From NCBI GenBank assembly GCA_011526585.1, contig WYBB01000247.1:1-36738 (forward strand): a stretch of DNA of 36,738 nucleotides, in the 5' to 3' direction. This document shows, piece after piece, positions 23,756-32,286 of the stretch (positions within the stretch are counted from its first letter, which is position 1; each line of letters opens with the position of its first letter). The DNA is from Deltaproteobacteria bacterium (GTDB taxonomy: Bacteria > Myxococcota_A > UBA9042 > PHBI01). A program made the translations under genes and the position numbers. The notes beneath the pieces are model-generated. The model did not search any database and had not been told where the DNA came from. It saw only the letters and a program-made list of their open reading frames with translations.

Positions 23756-25123
23756 TCAGAACCCGAACCCGGTGGCCAGGCGCACGCTGGTCTCGTCGCG
23801 CAGCGCCCCATGCTCGAACGCCCCGAGGTCGCGATGCGCCACGTCGAGCTTGGCGTAGACCAGATCGCCGTAGCTCCAGCCGATCCCGGCCGTGTAGACC
23901 GCGCGCGCGAAGCGCGGGTTGTCGAAGACCTCGTCCGCGGTCACGAACATCGTGTCGTAGTAGTCGAAGCGCACGAACGGCTCGAGATGGTGGCCGCGCG
24001 GCAAGCAGAGCCACGCGCCGAGGTCGACGCCGAGCTCGAGCCAGGTCAGGAGCGCCTGGCTCGCGACCGGCGTGCGCGCCACGTCGAGGTTGTTCGACAG
24101 GCGCGCGTTGCGCTCGCTCAGGAGCGCGGCGTTGTCGAGGTGGCCCCACAACACCACGCCCTGCACGAAGAGCGGGTCGAGCTCGAGGCGCAGGTGCAGA
24201 TCGACGAGCGTGACCGCCGCCTGCACGACGCCGCACGGCGCGACCTCGTCCTCGTCGCCGCCCGGGCACTCCGGCACCAGGTCGGCCTTGGGGCGGTTGC
24301 GCGTCGTGTTGCCGTAGTAGGCCGAGGCGCCGACCAGTACGCCCTCGGCCGGCTCGAGATCGGCGCGCAGGACGAAGGCCAGGTCGCTCGCCGAGACGAG
24401 CTCGAAGCGCCGCTGATGACCCGAGGCGATCCAGCGCTGCGACGAAAAGCCCGTCGAGTCGAGGCCGTTGACGACCTGCGCCGTCAGCCTCACCGGACCG
24501 AGCGCCGCGTCGACCTGCAGCCCCATCTCGTCCCACACCGCCGGGATCACGGTCGTCTCCGCCTCGGGTCGCGCCGCCGCGAGGTACTCGCTCGGCCGGT
24601 AGGCCCGCGACAGGAGCCCGAGCCCGAGATAGAAGCGCCCGAGCTGCACGCCGACGGGCCCGAAGGTCTTCCTCAGATAGAGCTCTTCGAGCACGACCTC
24701 GCCGCCGACCTCGATCTCGCCCTCGTACTCGCCGAACTCCTCGTATTCGAGCTCGAGCGCCGCGCCGGCGCCGCGGTGCTCCACCTCGATCTCCGCCTCC
24801 AGCTCGAGGCCGAGCGGCAGCGTGCCCTCGAGCTCCAGCACGAAGCGCGTCGTGTCGAAGACCAGGCGCGAGTCGCGCTGCGCTCCGCCCGGCCGGTTCT
24901 GGTTTTGGCCGTGGTCGAGCCACGCGAAGAGGAGCTCGCCGTAGCCACCCAGGCTGAGGGACCAGCTCGGCGGCGCCCGCAGCGTTGAGTCCTCGTCGGG
25001 CTCCGGCGGCAGTGCGTGGCGGGGTCGGGGGCCATGAGCGCGCGCAGGATCGACCCCGCAAACACCGGAAACGACGATCAAAACGATCAAGTTGAAAACG
25101 ACTCTCAACTTCATGTGGACCAT
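23756..25123 (-). CDS. outer-membrane porin-like beta-barrel protein
   Basis: The 455-residue product has a signal peptide (MVHMKLRVVFNLIVLIVVSG..., cleaved near ARA-HG). The mature part opens with SLSLGGYGELLFAWLDH and continues with alternating beta strands: RLVFDTTRFVLELEG, VQLGRFYLGLGLLSRAY, AVYTAGIGWSYGDLVYAKLD, ending SVRLATGFGF with a terminal Phe, a barrel assembly signal. This resembles phosphate-selective porin O/P-like proteins. An unusual Glu-rich stretch (LELEYEEFGEYEGEIEVGGE) near residues 120-140 could bind cations. It heads the operon with imelysin and the di-haem protein. ATG at 25123 or 25114 are both possible; GGAG precedes the first. Confidence 0.8.
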   Translation of the reverse strand: MVHMKLRVVFNLIVLIVVSGVCGVDPARAHGPRPRHALPPEPDEDSTLRAPPSWSLSLGGYGELLFAWLDHGQNQNRPGGAQRDSRLVFDTTRFVLELEGTLPLGLELEAEIEVEHRGAGAALELEYEEFGEYEGEIEVGGEVVLEELYLRKTFGPVGVQLGRFYLGLGLLSRAYRPSEYLAAARPEAETTVIPAVWDEMGLQVDAALGPVRLTAQVVNGLDSTGFSSQRWIASGHQRRFELVSASDLAFVLRADLEPAEGVLVGASAYYGNTTRNRPKADLVPECPGGDEDEVAPCGVVQAAVTLVDLHLRLELDPLFVQGVVLWGHLDNAALLSERNARLSNNLDVARTPVASQALLTWLELGVDLGAWLCLPRGHHLEPFVRFDYYDTMFVTADEVFDNPRFARAVYTAGIGWSYGDLVYAKLDVAHRDLGAFEHGALRDETSVRLATGFGF

Positions 25124-25297
25124 GTACCCAGGCTCCGCCGCCCCGTCAACGGCTTTTTTTCGCGAACGCCCCCCGGCTCCCAGCCAGGCGTCTGGCGTGT
25201 CTCTCGAGGCGCCACTTGCCACGCTCGTTCTTTCGTCGGATCGTGCCGCCCCGGCCCAAGCGGCCAATCGGTTTGGGACGAGCGGACCACGACTCAG

Positions 25298-26848
25298 ATG
25301 CCCGGCAACCCGGAGACATACGTCGGCAAGGAGCTGCGGGGCGTGCTCTCGCCCCCGTCCAACGCCGCGCGCAACGAGCCGACGACCGTCGTCTACGAGC
25401 TCATGCGCTTCGTCGGCGCCGGCAAGTTCGCCTGGGTCTACGAGGCCCGCGCCAAGCCGCCCGCCCCCGGCGTGGCCCCGCACACGACCCAGCGCGTCGC
25501 CGTCAAGCTCCTCTACCGCGACGACGTCCAGGCGGTGCGCCGCTTCCACCGCGAGACCAAGGTCATGCGGCAGCTGCCGCCGCACCCGAACTGCGTCGCC
25601 TACAAGGGTCACGGCACCATCGACAAGCACCCCTGGGTCGCGATGGACTTCGTCGACGGCTTCACCCTCGCCGCCGTGCTGCGCTCCGGCCGCGCCATCC
25701 CCGAGCGCGCCGCCTGCACCTTGATGGCCCAGCTCTGCGACGGCTTCGAGGGCCTGCACCGCCTCGGCCTCACCCACCGCGACATCACACCCGACAACAT
25801 CATGATCACCCAGGCCGATCGCCAGGTGAAGCTCATGGACTTCGGCCTGGTGCTCGACTCGCAGGGCCTGCTCCAGCTCTACGAGCAGGTCGACATCCTC
25901 GACGGCAAGGACTTCCTCGACGACCTCGACGCCGGCCTCATCGCCGGCACCCCCGAGTTCATGGCGCCCGAACAGATCCTCGACCCGCACGAGAAGGACC
26001 GCGCGCGCCAGAAGACCGACACCACCGCCGACGTCTTCGCGCTCGGCACGATCTTCTACCAGCTGCTCTCCGGCCAGCAGCTCTTCCCCTACGAGCGCGG
26101 CGCGCGCGGCGCGACGGGCAAACAGGCGCTCATCAACTACCTCGACTATCGCGTGCGCTTCCGCGACGAGGATCTCGAGTGCCCGCCCCCCATCGGCGCC
26201 GAGCTCTGGAGCATCGTGCGCAAGAGCCTCGCGCGCGAGCCCAAGCAGCGCCAGCGCGACGCCACCGAGCTCGGCGCCGATCTGCGCTTCTTCCTCGAGA
26301 CCGGCCAGGGCGTGCTCGAGGACGACCTCTCCGCGACCATCGCGCAGGAGTTCGACGCGCGCGGCATGAAGTCCGCCATGCCCCACCTGTCGACCGGCGA
26401 GTTCAGCACGATCACCCAGGCCGCCGCCGACGCCCACGCGCAGGCCATGCCCCCCCTCACCCTCACCGGCCGCGGCAAGCCGACCGACAAGCCCGCGGCC
26501 CCCCCGCCGCTGCCCGGCGCCCCGCCGCCCCCGGCCTCACCGGTCGCGCCCGCCCCGCCTCCGCCGAGCCCGCCGCTACCCGCGCTGTCCAAGGCCGGCC
26601 CCGACGCGCCGCTGTCGATGCGCGAGCCGATCACCTCGCCGCCCGACGGCACGCAGAGCCCGGTGCTCAAGCGCGCCAAGGTCGCCAACCCCGCCCTGCG
26701 CCCGACCAGCTCGAGCGACCAGCTCGCCGTCACGACCCCCGAGTCGATCTCACCCCGCGCTCGCCCCAACCGCACGCTCCTCATCGCCATCGGCGTCGCC
26801 TGCGTCGGCATCGGCGTCGCGCTCGCGATCCTCCTGAGCCGTGGCTGA
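25298..26848 (+). CDS. Ser/Thr protein kinase with C-terminal membrane anchor
   Basis: The 516-residue Hanks-type kinase has a glycine loop VGAGKFAWV (39-47), ATP lysine K70 (VAVK), E86, the catalytic HRDITPDN (160-167), DFG (181-183) and APE (223-225). The usual HRD+2 lysine is Thr here (HRDIT), as happens in several myxobacterial kinases (HRDVS/T types). The DFG-APE segment is long, with an acidic insert. Residues 360-490 are a Pro-rich linker, and one membrane helix (about 493-513) sits at the C-terminus, so the kinase is cytoplasmic and the protein has almost no external part. The ATG at 25298 opens the kinase; earlier in-frame starts have no kinase homology. The next kinase gene overlaps its stop by eight bases. 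Confidence 0.9.
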   Translation: MPGNPETYVGKELRGVLSPPSNAARNEPTTVVYELMRFVGAGKFAWVYEARAKPPAPGVAPHTTQRVAVKLLYRDDVQAVRRFHRETKVMRQLPPHPNCVAYKGHGTIDKHPWVAMDFVDGFTLAAVLRSGRAIPERAACTLMAQLCDGFEGLHRLGLTHRDITPDNIMITQADRQVKLMDFGLVLDSQGLLQLYEQVDILDGKDFLDDLDAGLIAGTPEFMAPEQILDPHEKDRARQKTDTTADVFALGTIFYQLLSGQQLFPYERGARGATGKQALINYLDYRVRFRDEDLECPPPIGAELWSIVRKSLAREPKQRQRDATELGADLRFFLETGQGVLEDDLSATIAQEFDARGMKSAMPHLSTGEFSTITQAAADAHAQAMPPLTLTGRGKPTDKPAAPPPLPGAPPPPASPVAPAPPPPSPPLPALSKAGPDAPLSMREPITSPPDGTQSPVLKRAKVANPALRPTSSSDQLAVTTPESISPRARPNRTLLIAIGVACVGIGVALAILLSRG

Positions 26849-28385
26849 GCCGACCTCGCCGCCCATCGACAAGCGCATGGCGATGTCGGTCGCCGACGTG
26901 CGCCTCGCCTTCCTGCGCGTGCTCGGCGTCGCGCTCGCCGTCTCGGTCCTCTACACCCCCTTCGACATCTACGTCGCCGCCGCCCACTACCCCGACGTGT
27001 CCGCGTCTTGGTGCATCGCCTGGCGCGGCCTCGCCTCGTTCTTCATCGCCGCGACCTGGCTCGTCGTCCGCCTGCGCCCCAGCATCACGCTGAACGGGAT
27101 CCTGGCGCTCGGCTCCGCCGTCACCGTGGCGAGCCTCGGCTGCATCGGCGCCATGGCCGTGCCGATCGGCGGCCTCGAGACGAGCTACCACTTCGCGCCC
27201 GCGTTCTACGCCGTGGCGCTCGCCGCCTTCGTCCCGACGAGCTGGCGCACGACGACGCTGCTCATCGGGCCGGCGCTCGTGGTCTTCCTCGCCATCATCG
27301 TCATCGGCGTCGCGCTCACGCCGGAGCTCGCCGGCCAGCTCGACCGCGCCGAGTCGGTCTCGTCGTTCGTCGAGAACAACGTGCGTGTGCTGGCGCTCAT
27401 GGGCTTCGCCGGCTGGAGCGCGCACGTGCACTGGCGCGCGCGCCTGCGCCTCGATGACGCCTATCGCCTCGGCCGCTACCTCCTCAAGGAGCCGATCGGC
27501 CAGGGCGGCATGAGCGAGGTCTGGCGCGCCTGGGACTCCGTGCTCAAGCGCGACGTCGCGCTCAAGCTCCTGCACAGCCCGCGCCCCGAGGACGCGCGCC
27601 GCACGCGCTTCGAGCGCGAGGCCCGCGCGACCAGCGGGCTCGGTTCACCCCACACGGTGCGCATCTACGACTACGGGCACAACGGGCGCGACACCTTCTG
27701 GATCGCGATGGAGTACCTGCGCGGCCTCGACCTCGACAAGCTGATCACGACCCACGGCCGCCTCGATCCGCGCCGCGCGCTCCACTTCGCCCGCCAGGCC
27801 GCCGCCTCGCTCGCCGAGGCCCACGCCAAGGGGATCGTGCACCGCGACATCAAGCCCGCCAACCTCTTCGCCCTCGCGGGCCCGGACGAGACCGACTTCC
27901 TCAAGCTGCTCGACTTCGGCATCGCGCGCCAGCTCGACTCGCGCGAGGCGACGCTCACGCTCGTCGGCATGGTCGTCGGCACGCCGGCCTTCATGGCCCC
28001 GGAAGCCCTGACCGGCGAAGAACCCGCGCCGACCTCCGACGTCTACTCCCTCGGCGCGACGCTCTACACCATGCTCACCGCCGCCCTGCCCTTCGACCCC
28101 TCCGGCACCGCCCCCGGCAACACCGCGCGCCTCAGGCTCAAGCCCCCCTCGGAGCGCAACGGTCAGCCACTGCCGCGCGAGCTCGACGAGCTCGTCATGC
28201 GCTGCCTGGACCCGGATCCCGCCCGACGTCCGCAGAGCGGCGCCGCGCTCGCCGAGGCGCTCGACGCGATCCCGCTCGCGCCGTGGTCCCCCGAGGAGGC
28301 ACGCGCCTGGTGGGCCGAGCGCACCGCCACCGTCGTCGATCGGTCACGCGCCCCGGATCCGCACACCTCACCCACCCTGGCCTGA
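26841..28385 (+). CDS. Ser/Thr protein kinase with N-terminal membrane sensor
   Basis: The 514-residue protein starts at GTG 26841, overlapping the previous kinase stop; ATGs 12 and 14 codons later are alternatives. Residues 20-197 contain about six membrane segments forming an integral membrane sensor-like domain. The kinase follows: GQGGMSEVW (220-228), K242, E260, HRDIKPAN (334-341), DFG (358-360) and APE (386-388), all canonical, so it should be active. After the kinase, only a short tail. Topology is opposite to the upstream kinase, which has its anchor at the C-terminus. Co-transcription and overlap suggest the two act together, perhaps by cross-phosphorylation; that is an inference. 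Confidence 0.9.
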   Translation: MAEPTSPPIDKRMAMSVADVRLAFLRVLGVALAVSVLYTPFDIYVAAAHYPDVSASWCIAWRGLASFFIAATWLVVRLRPSITLNGILALGSAVTVASLGCIGAMAVPIGGLETSYHFAPAFYAVALAAFVPTSWRTTTLLIGPALVVFLAIIVIGVALTPELAGQLDRAESVSSFVENNVRVLALMGFAGWSAHVHWRARLRLDDAYRLGRYLLKEPIGQGGMSEVWRAWDSVLKRDVALKLLHSPRPEDARRTRFEREARATSGLGSPHTVRIYDYGHNGRDTFWIAMEYLRGLDLDKLITTHGRLDPRRALHFARQAAASLAEAHAKGIVHRDIKPANLFALAGPDETDFLKLLDFGIARQLDSREATLTLVGMVVGTPAFMAPEALTGEEPAPTSDVYSLGATLYTMLTAALPFDPSGTAPGNTARLRLKPPSERNGQPLPRELDELVMRCLDPDPARRPQSGAALAEALDAIPLAPWSPEEARAWWAERTATVVDRSRAPDPHTSPTLA

Positions 28386-28404
28386 CCCGCCAACCGTCAG
28401 CGCC

Positions 28405-30543
28405 TCACCACTCTCTTAGCTTCGACGCCCGGAAGAGCTTGCCTGCGTTGATGCACTCCTTCTCGGCGGCGAACTCGATGTCGTCCCAGGTGACGCGGTC
28501 GCGGCGCTCGGCCGCGCGATAGGCGGCGCGCACGACGGCGTTCTTGATGTTGCCGCCGGCGAGCTCGAAGCTCTCGCCCAGGCGCTCGTAGTCGATGTCG
28601 TCGGAGACCGGGCAGTCCTTGGGCACCAGCTTCTTCCAGATCAACGTGCGGTGCTTCACGTCGGGCTTGGGGAAGTCGATCTTGAACATGATGCGGCGCG
28701 CGAAGGCGTCGTCGATGTTCTTGTCGAGGTTGGTCGTCAGGATCACGATGCCGTCGAAGCGCTCGATCTCCTGCAAGAGGAGGTTCGTCTCCATGTTGGA
28801 GAAGCGATCGATCGAGCTCTCGACGTTGGTCACGCGCTTGCCGAAGAGCGAGTCGGCCTCGTCGAAGAGCAGCATGCAGTGGTTGGCGCGCGCCGCGGCG
28901 AAGATCTTCGAGATGTTCTTCTCGGTCTCACCGACGTACTTCGAGACCAGGCGCGGGATCGAGACCTGATAGAGCTTCATGCCGAGTTCGGAGGCCATGA
29001 TCTCCGCGCACAGCGTCTTGCCCGTGCCGGGGTCGCCCTTGAAGAGCACGGTGATCCCCTTGCCGGTGACCAGGCGTTTGCCGAAGCCCCACTTCGTCAT
29101 CACGAAGATGCGGTTCCTGCACGCGGTGAGCACCTCCTTGATCATCGCCAGCTCGCGGTTGGGCAACACCAGATCGTCGATCGTCAGGGTGATGCGGCTC
29201 CGCACCGAGAGCTCGTCCATGTTGGCGCGGATCTGGGCGTGCGCGCACTCCTTCAGCAATTCCTGTGTGATGACAGGCACTTCGGCGCCGCTCTTGACGC
29301 GCTGCTCGACCAGCTCGCAGGCCGAGGCGATCTGGCCGCCGGTGATCTCGAAGCGCGTGCCGAGGTCATCGAGATCGACGTCGGGGTGGATCGCCAGCGA
29401 CTTCGGCAGGTGCGTCGCCCAGATGCGCGTACGCTGGTCGTTGTCCGGCATGCTCAGGTTCATCTGGTAGCCGATGTAGTGCTCGAGCGAGGTGTCGACC
29501 TCGTCGGGGCGGTTGGTCGTGAAGATCACGAGCCCGCCGTGACGCTCGAGCTGTGACAGGATCGGCGCCAGCTTGGCGTTGCCCTTGTTGACGATCGACT
29601 CGCAGCGATCGAAGAGCAGCACCGCGCCCTGCACGCGCGCCTCGGTGAAGATGTCGGCGATGAGGGTGACGAAGCTGCGCGTGTCGCCGGCGAGCGTCGC
29701 CGAGTCGATGGTGATGATCGGGCGGCGCAGCTCGTGCGCGATGGCGATCGACAGCATCGACTTGCCGGTGCCGGGCGGGCCGACGAGACCGATCGCCAGC
29801 CCGCGCACGCCGACGAAGGGCCCGCTCGAGTAGGTCCGGGCGTGCCCGGACGGGTTGGCGAAGTGGCGCAACACCGCCTTGAGATCGCGCAGCTCGTCCG
29901 AAGGCAGGCTCACGTCGGCGAGCGTGATCGTCGGGTCCTTGAGGTCGGCGAAGGCGCGCAGCGAGGCATCGATGCTGCGGCGGCAAAGCACGAAGTCGGC
30001 GAAACGCTCGGGGATCTTGATCTCCTGCGCGAGCGCGCCGTCGCCCTTGGGCTCCTTGGCGCGCTCGAGCGCGATGAGCTTGTGCAGCACCAGCTTGCCG
30101 TCGGCGGCGAAGTAGCGGCGCGCCTGCAGGCGCTCGGTGCGGCTCGAGAAGAGCAGCATCAGTGCGAGGTCGACGTCGACGAAGTCGAGCAGGATGTTGT
30201 TGTTGAAGCGCGCCAGCCGCCGGCGGAATGACAGGTCGAGGTGCGGCATCAGCGCGAGCTCGAGGATCTGCCGCTCGACGGCGTCGAGCTCGTAGGTGCG
30301 CACCAGGTCGTCGAGCGGAAAGGACCAGCCCTGGCGCTGCGCCTCGTTGCGCAGCTGGCCGAGCTCGACGTCGGACTCGATGGTGGCGCCGCGCACCGAC
30401 TCGAACGCCTGCTCGACCTCCTCGGGCGCGAGCCCGCCGTTGCGCAGGTGGATGGCGTGCTCGAGCAACATCTCCCAGCGCCTCATCACCGCGTCCATGA
30501 AGCGGGCGTTGAGGCTCACGAACTCCGGTACCGTATACAGCAC
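28405..30543 (-). CDS. tandem AAA ATPase, first domain degenerate
   Basis: The 712-residue protein starts at GTG 30543, preceded by GGAGGGAAC. Residues 20-135 are helical with a winged-helix-like LDDLVRTYELDAVERQILELAL-type segment, resembling the N-terminal part of ATPases found in contractile injection clusters (Cis15-like). D1 (about 210-400) has Walker A GPPGTGKS (255-262), but Walker B is FDRCES (D312, R313 instead of Glu) and no arginine-finger pair is seen. D2 (about 455-640) is canonical: GDPGTGKT (503-510), FDEADS (D561-E562) and FARR (614-617). D2 probably provides hydrolysis and D1 binds nucleotide or drives assembly; this is inferred. It is transcribed away from the sigma factor operon and shares its promoter region. 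Confidence 0.85.
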   Translation of the reverse strand: MLYTVPEFVSLNARFMDAVMRRWEMLLEHAIHLRNGGLAPEEVEQAFESVRGATIESDVELGQLRNEAQRQGWSFPLDDLVRTYELDAVERQILELALMPHLDLSFRRRLARFNNNILLDFVDVDLALMLLFSSRTERLQARRYFAADGKLVLHKLIALERAKEPKGDGALAQEIKIPERFADFVLCRRSIDASLRAFADLKDPTITLADVSLPSDELRDLKAVLRHFANPSGHARTYSSGPFVGVRGLAIGLVGPPGTGKSMLSIAIAHELRRPIITIDSATLAGDTRSFVTLIADIFTEARVQGAVLLFDRCESIVNKGNAKLAPILSQLERHGGLVIFTTNRPDEVDTSLEHYIGYQMNLSMPDNDQRTRIWATHLPKSLAIHPDVDLDDLGTRFEITGGQIASACELVEQRVKSGAEVPVITQELLKECAHAQIRANMDELSVRSRITLTIDDLVLPNRELAMIKEVLTACRNRIFVMTKWGFGKRLVTGKGITVLFKGDPGTGKTLCAEIMASELGMKLYQVSIPRLVSKYVGETEKNISKIFAAARANHCMLLFDEADSLFGKRVTNVESSIDRFSNMETNLLLQEIERFDGIVILTTNLDKNIDDAFARRIMFKIDFPKPDVKHRTLIWKKLVPKDCPVSDDIDYERLGESFELAGGNIKNAVVRAAYRAAERRDRVTWDDIEFAAEKECINAGKLFRASKLREW

Positions 30544-30757
30544 GTTCCCTCCAGCGCCCCCGCCGCCGGCAAGGACGCGCCGGTGATTGAACCCTGGACG
30601 AGCCCCCGCGGTCAATCATCGGTCGCCCCCTGCCCTCGCGCGCCGGGCCGTTCCGACCGATGATGCCCGCGCGAAGGGGGTGGCGGCGCGTGCCGAAGAT
30701 TTCCCGACGAAACCCGATCCCAGCCGGAAGGGACGCCTGCTCGGGGCGCGATGGCCC
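30544..30757. promoter_or_regulatory. divergent region with overlapping inverted repeats upstream of the ECF sigma gene
   Basis: ATCATCGGTCG (30615-30625) and CGACCGATGAT (30654-30664) are perfect 11-base inverted repeats with 28 bases between. TGATTGAACC (30584-30593) and GGTCAATCA (30610-30618) form a second, overlapping near-perfect dyad. This leaves three related half-sites between the AAA and sigma genes. They may be operator sites or a promoter element for the sigma factor; no standard -10/-35 pair was recognised. Confidence 0.55.
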
Positions 30758-31339
30758 ATGAGCGACGACCTCCTCCGAGACGACGCGGTTTGCCGGGAGG
30801 CCTTCCGCAGAGGTGAACGCTGGGCGATGGAAGCCGTGTACCGCCGCTACCTGCCGTTGATCCACACGGTCGTCTCGCGCGGTTTCTCCGGCTTTCGCGG
30901 CTTCTTCGACCCGGTGCAGCGCGACGACGCCGTCCAGGCGATCTTCGCCGCCGCCTTCGAGGAGCGCGCGCGCCTCGCCTACGACGGCGTTCACGACTAC
31001 GCGCGCTTCATCCGTGGCCTCGCCCATAACGTCTGCCGCCAGATCCTCGACAAGGACCGGCGCTTTTCGCGCACGCCCGAGACCGACGCCGACGGCGAGG
31101 GCGGGCCCGACGTCGAAGCCGAGCTCGTGCGCGCCGAGGCCTTGGAGGCCTGCCGCCGCTTCCGCGAAGGGCTCGCCGACCCGCTCGAGCGCCGCGTGCT
31201 CGAGGGCTACTTCGCCCGCGGCGAGGCCGAGGAGACGCTGGCCGAGGCGCTCGGCGTGACGCGCTACCGCCTGCGCAAGGTGATCGCCCAGCTCCACAAG
31301 AAGATGCAGCGCTTCAAGCGCGAGGCGGGCCTCGAATGA
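30758..31339 (+). CDS. ECF-type RNA polymerase sigma factor
   Basis: The 193-residue protein has a sigma-2 region at about 20-100 (AMEAVYRRYLPLIHTVV, then VHDYARFIRGLAHNVCRQILDKDRR) and a sigma-4 region at about 130-185 with a helix-turn-helix (ETLAEALGVTRYRLRKVIAQLHKKM). The HTH lies near the C-terminus, where it would bind the -35 element. It should direct polymerase to a small regulon, probably including its own operon. The ATG at 30758 was chosen because earlier in-frame codons lead into non-coding sequence. The next gene overlaps its stop by four bases, the usual arrangement for a sigma/anti-sigma pair. Confidence 0.88.
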   Translation: MSDDLLRDDAVCREAFRRGERWAMEAVYRRYLPLIHTVVSRGFSGFRGFFDPVQRDDAVQAIFAAAFEERARLAYDGVHDYARFIRGLAHNVCRQILDKDRRFSRTPETDADGEGGPDVEAELVRAEALEACRRFREGLADPLERRVLEGYFARGEAEETLAEALGVTRYRLRKVIAQLHKKMQRFKREAGLE

Positions 31340-32286
31340 GCGCGCGCCCCGCCGACGCGGCCGCCCGCGCGGTCGACCCGCTGGTCAGGCGCTACCTCGA
31401 CCCGCGGCGGCGCTGGACCCTGGCCGACGACGCCCGCGCCCGCGCCCTGCGCGAGGACCCGGCGGCCCGCCGCGCGTGGGCCGTGGCCATCGCCACCCAC
31501 CGCGCCCTGGTCGGTGCGCCCGACGGCCTGCCGAGCGGGATCGAGCAGCGCCGCCAGGTCGACCTCGCGCTGGCGCACGCCGGGCTCGCTACGGCCCCGG
31601 CGGCGCACGCCCCCTGGAGCTGGCTGCGCATCGTCGCCCCGCTGAGCGCCGCCGCCCTCGCGCTGATCGTCGCGTTGAACTGGAATACGACACCGGACAC
31701 CGAGGACTGGATTCAGGCCCGAGGAATGAAGGGTCTTGGTCCCGTGCCCGCGCAGGTCGGGCTCGGCGTCGGCGGCATCACCGAGGCCGGTTCAGAATAC
31801 GAAGCGATCAGCTCGGGCGCCGTGCACCTCGAGGACTGGCTGCGCCTGTCCTACACCAACCAGCGCCAGGACCTCGGCTGGCTCTTCGTCGTCGGCCTGC
31901 AGCGCGACGGCGATCGCGTCGTGACCCGCGCGATCGCGCCGCTGCCCGAAGAGGGACAAAGCCTCGCCGTCACGACCGGCCGCTTCGTGACTCTGCCCTT
32001 CGAGGCCCGCCTTTCCGCCCGCCACACCGCGGGCGCGCTGCGCCTCGTCGCGCTCTTCACCGCGCGCCCCCTGACGGTCGCCGAGGTCGAGCGCGCGCTC
32101 GCCGATCTCGCATCGAGCGCGCTCGACGCGCTACCCTCCGAGGTGGAGGCCCGCCTGCGCGATCGCCTCCGGCTCGGGGCGGGCGACGTGGTCCAGCTGC
32201 TCGACACCCGCATCGTCCCGGGCTCCGCGGCCCCGACCCTCCCACGCGAAGACGCGCCGGAGCCGCCGCGGCAGGAGACCCCATGA
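31336..32286 (+). CDS. membrane anti-sigma-like protein with DUF4384-like outer domain
   Basis: The 316-residue protein has a cytoplasmic N-terminal region of about 95 residues rich in Arg and Ala (sigma-binding candidate), one membrane helix (about 97-115, LRIVAPLSAAALALIVAL) and an outer domain. Residues 135-245 (DWLRLSYTNQRQDLGWLFVVG, then PLPEEGQSLAV) resemble DUF4384-type domains that often accompany bacterial caspase-like proteins. The tail is Pro-rich. No zinc-binding H-x3-C-x2-C anti-sigma motif is seen, so anti-sigma function rests on position and topology. The ATG overlaps the sigma stop (ATGA), and its own stop overlaps the caspase start the same way. Confidence 0.7.
   Translation: MSARPADAAARAVDPLVRRYLDPRRRWTLADDARARALREDPAARRAWAVAIATHRALVGAPDGLPSGIEQRRQVDLALAHAGLATAPAAHAPWSWLRIVAPLSAAALALIVALNWNTTPDTEDWIQARGMKGLGPVPAQVGLGVGGITEAGSEYEAISSGAVHLEDWLRLSYTNQRQDLGWLFVVGLQRDGDRVVTRAIAPLPEEGQSLAVTTGRFVTLPFEARLSARHTAGALRLVALFTARPLTVAEVERALADLASSALDALPSEVEARLRDRLRLGAGDVVQLLDTRIVPGSAAPTLPREDAPEPPRQETP

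Noticed and set aside
25070..25123. Fur-box-like sequence near the outer-membrane protein start
   Set aside because: Only a loose TGAAAAC/CTCTCA similarity inside the signal-peptide codons; too weak to support.
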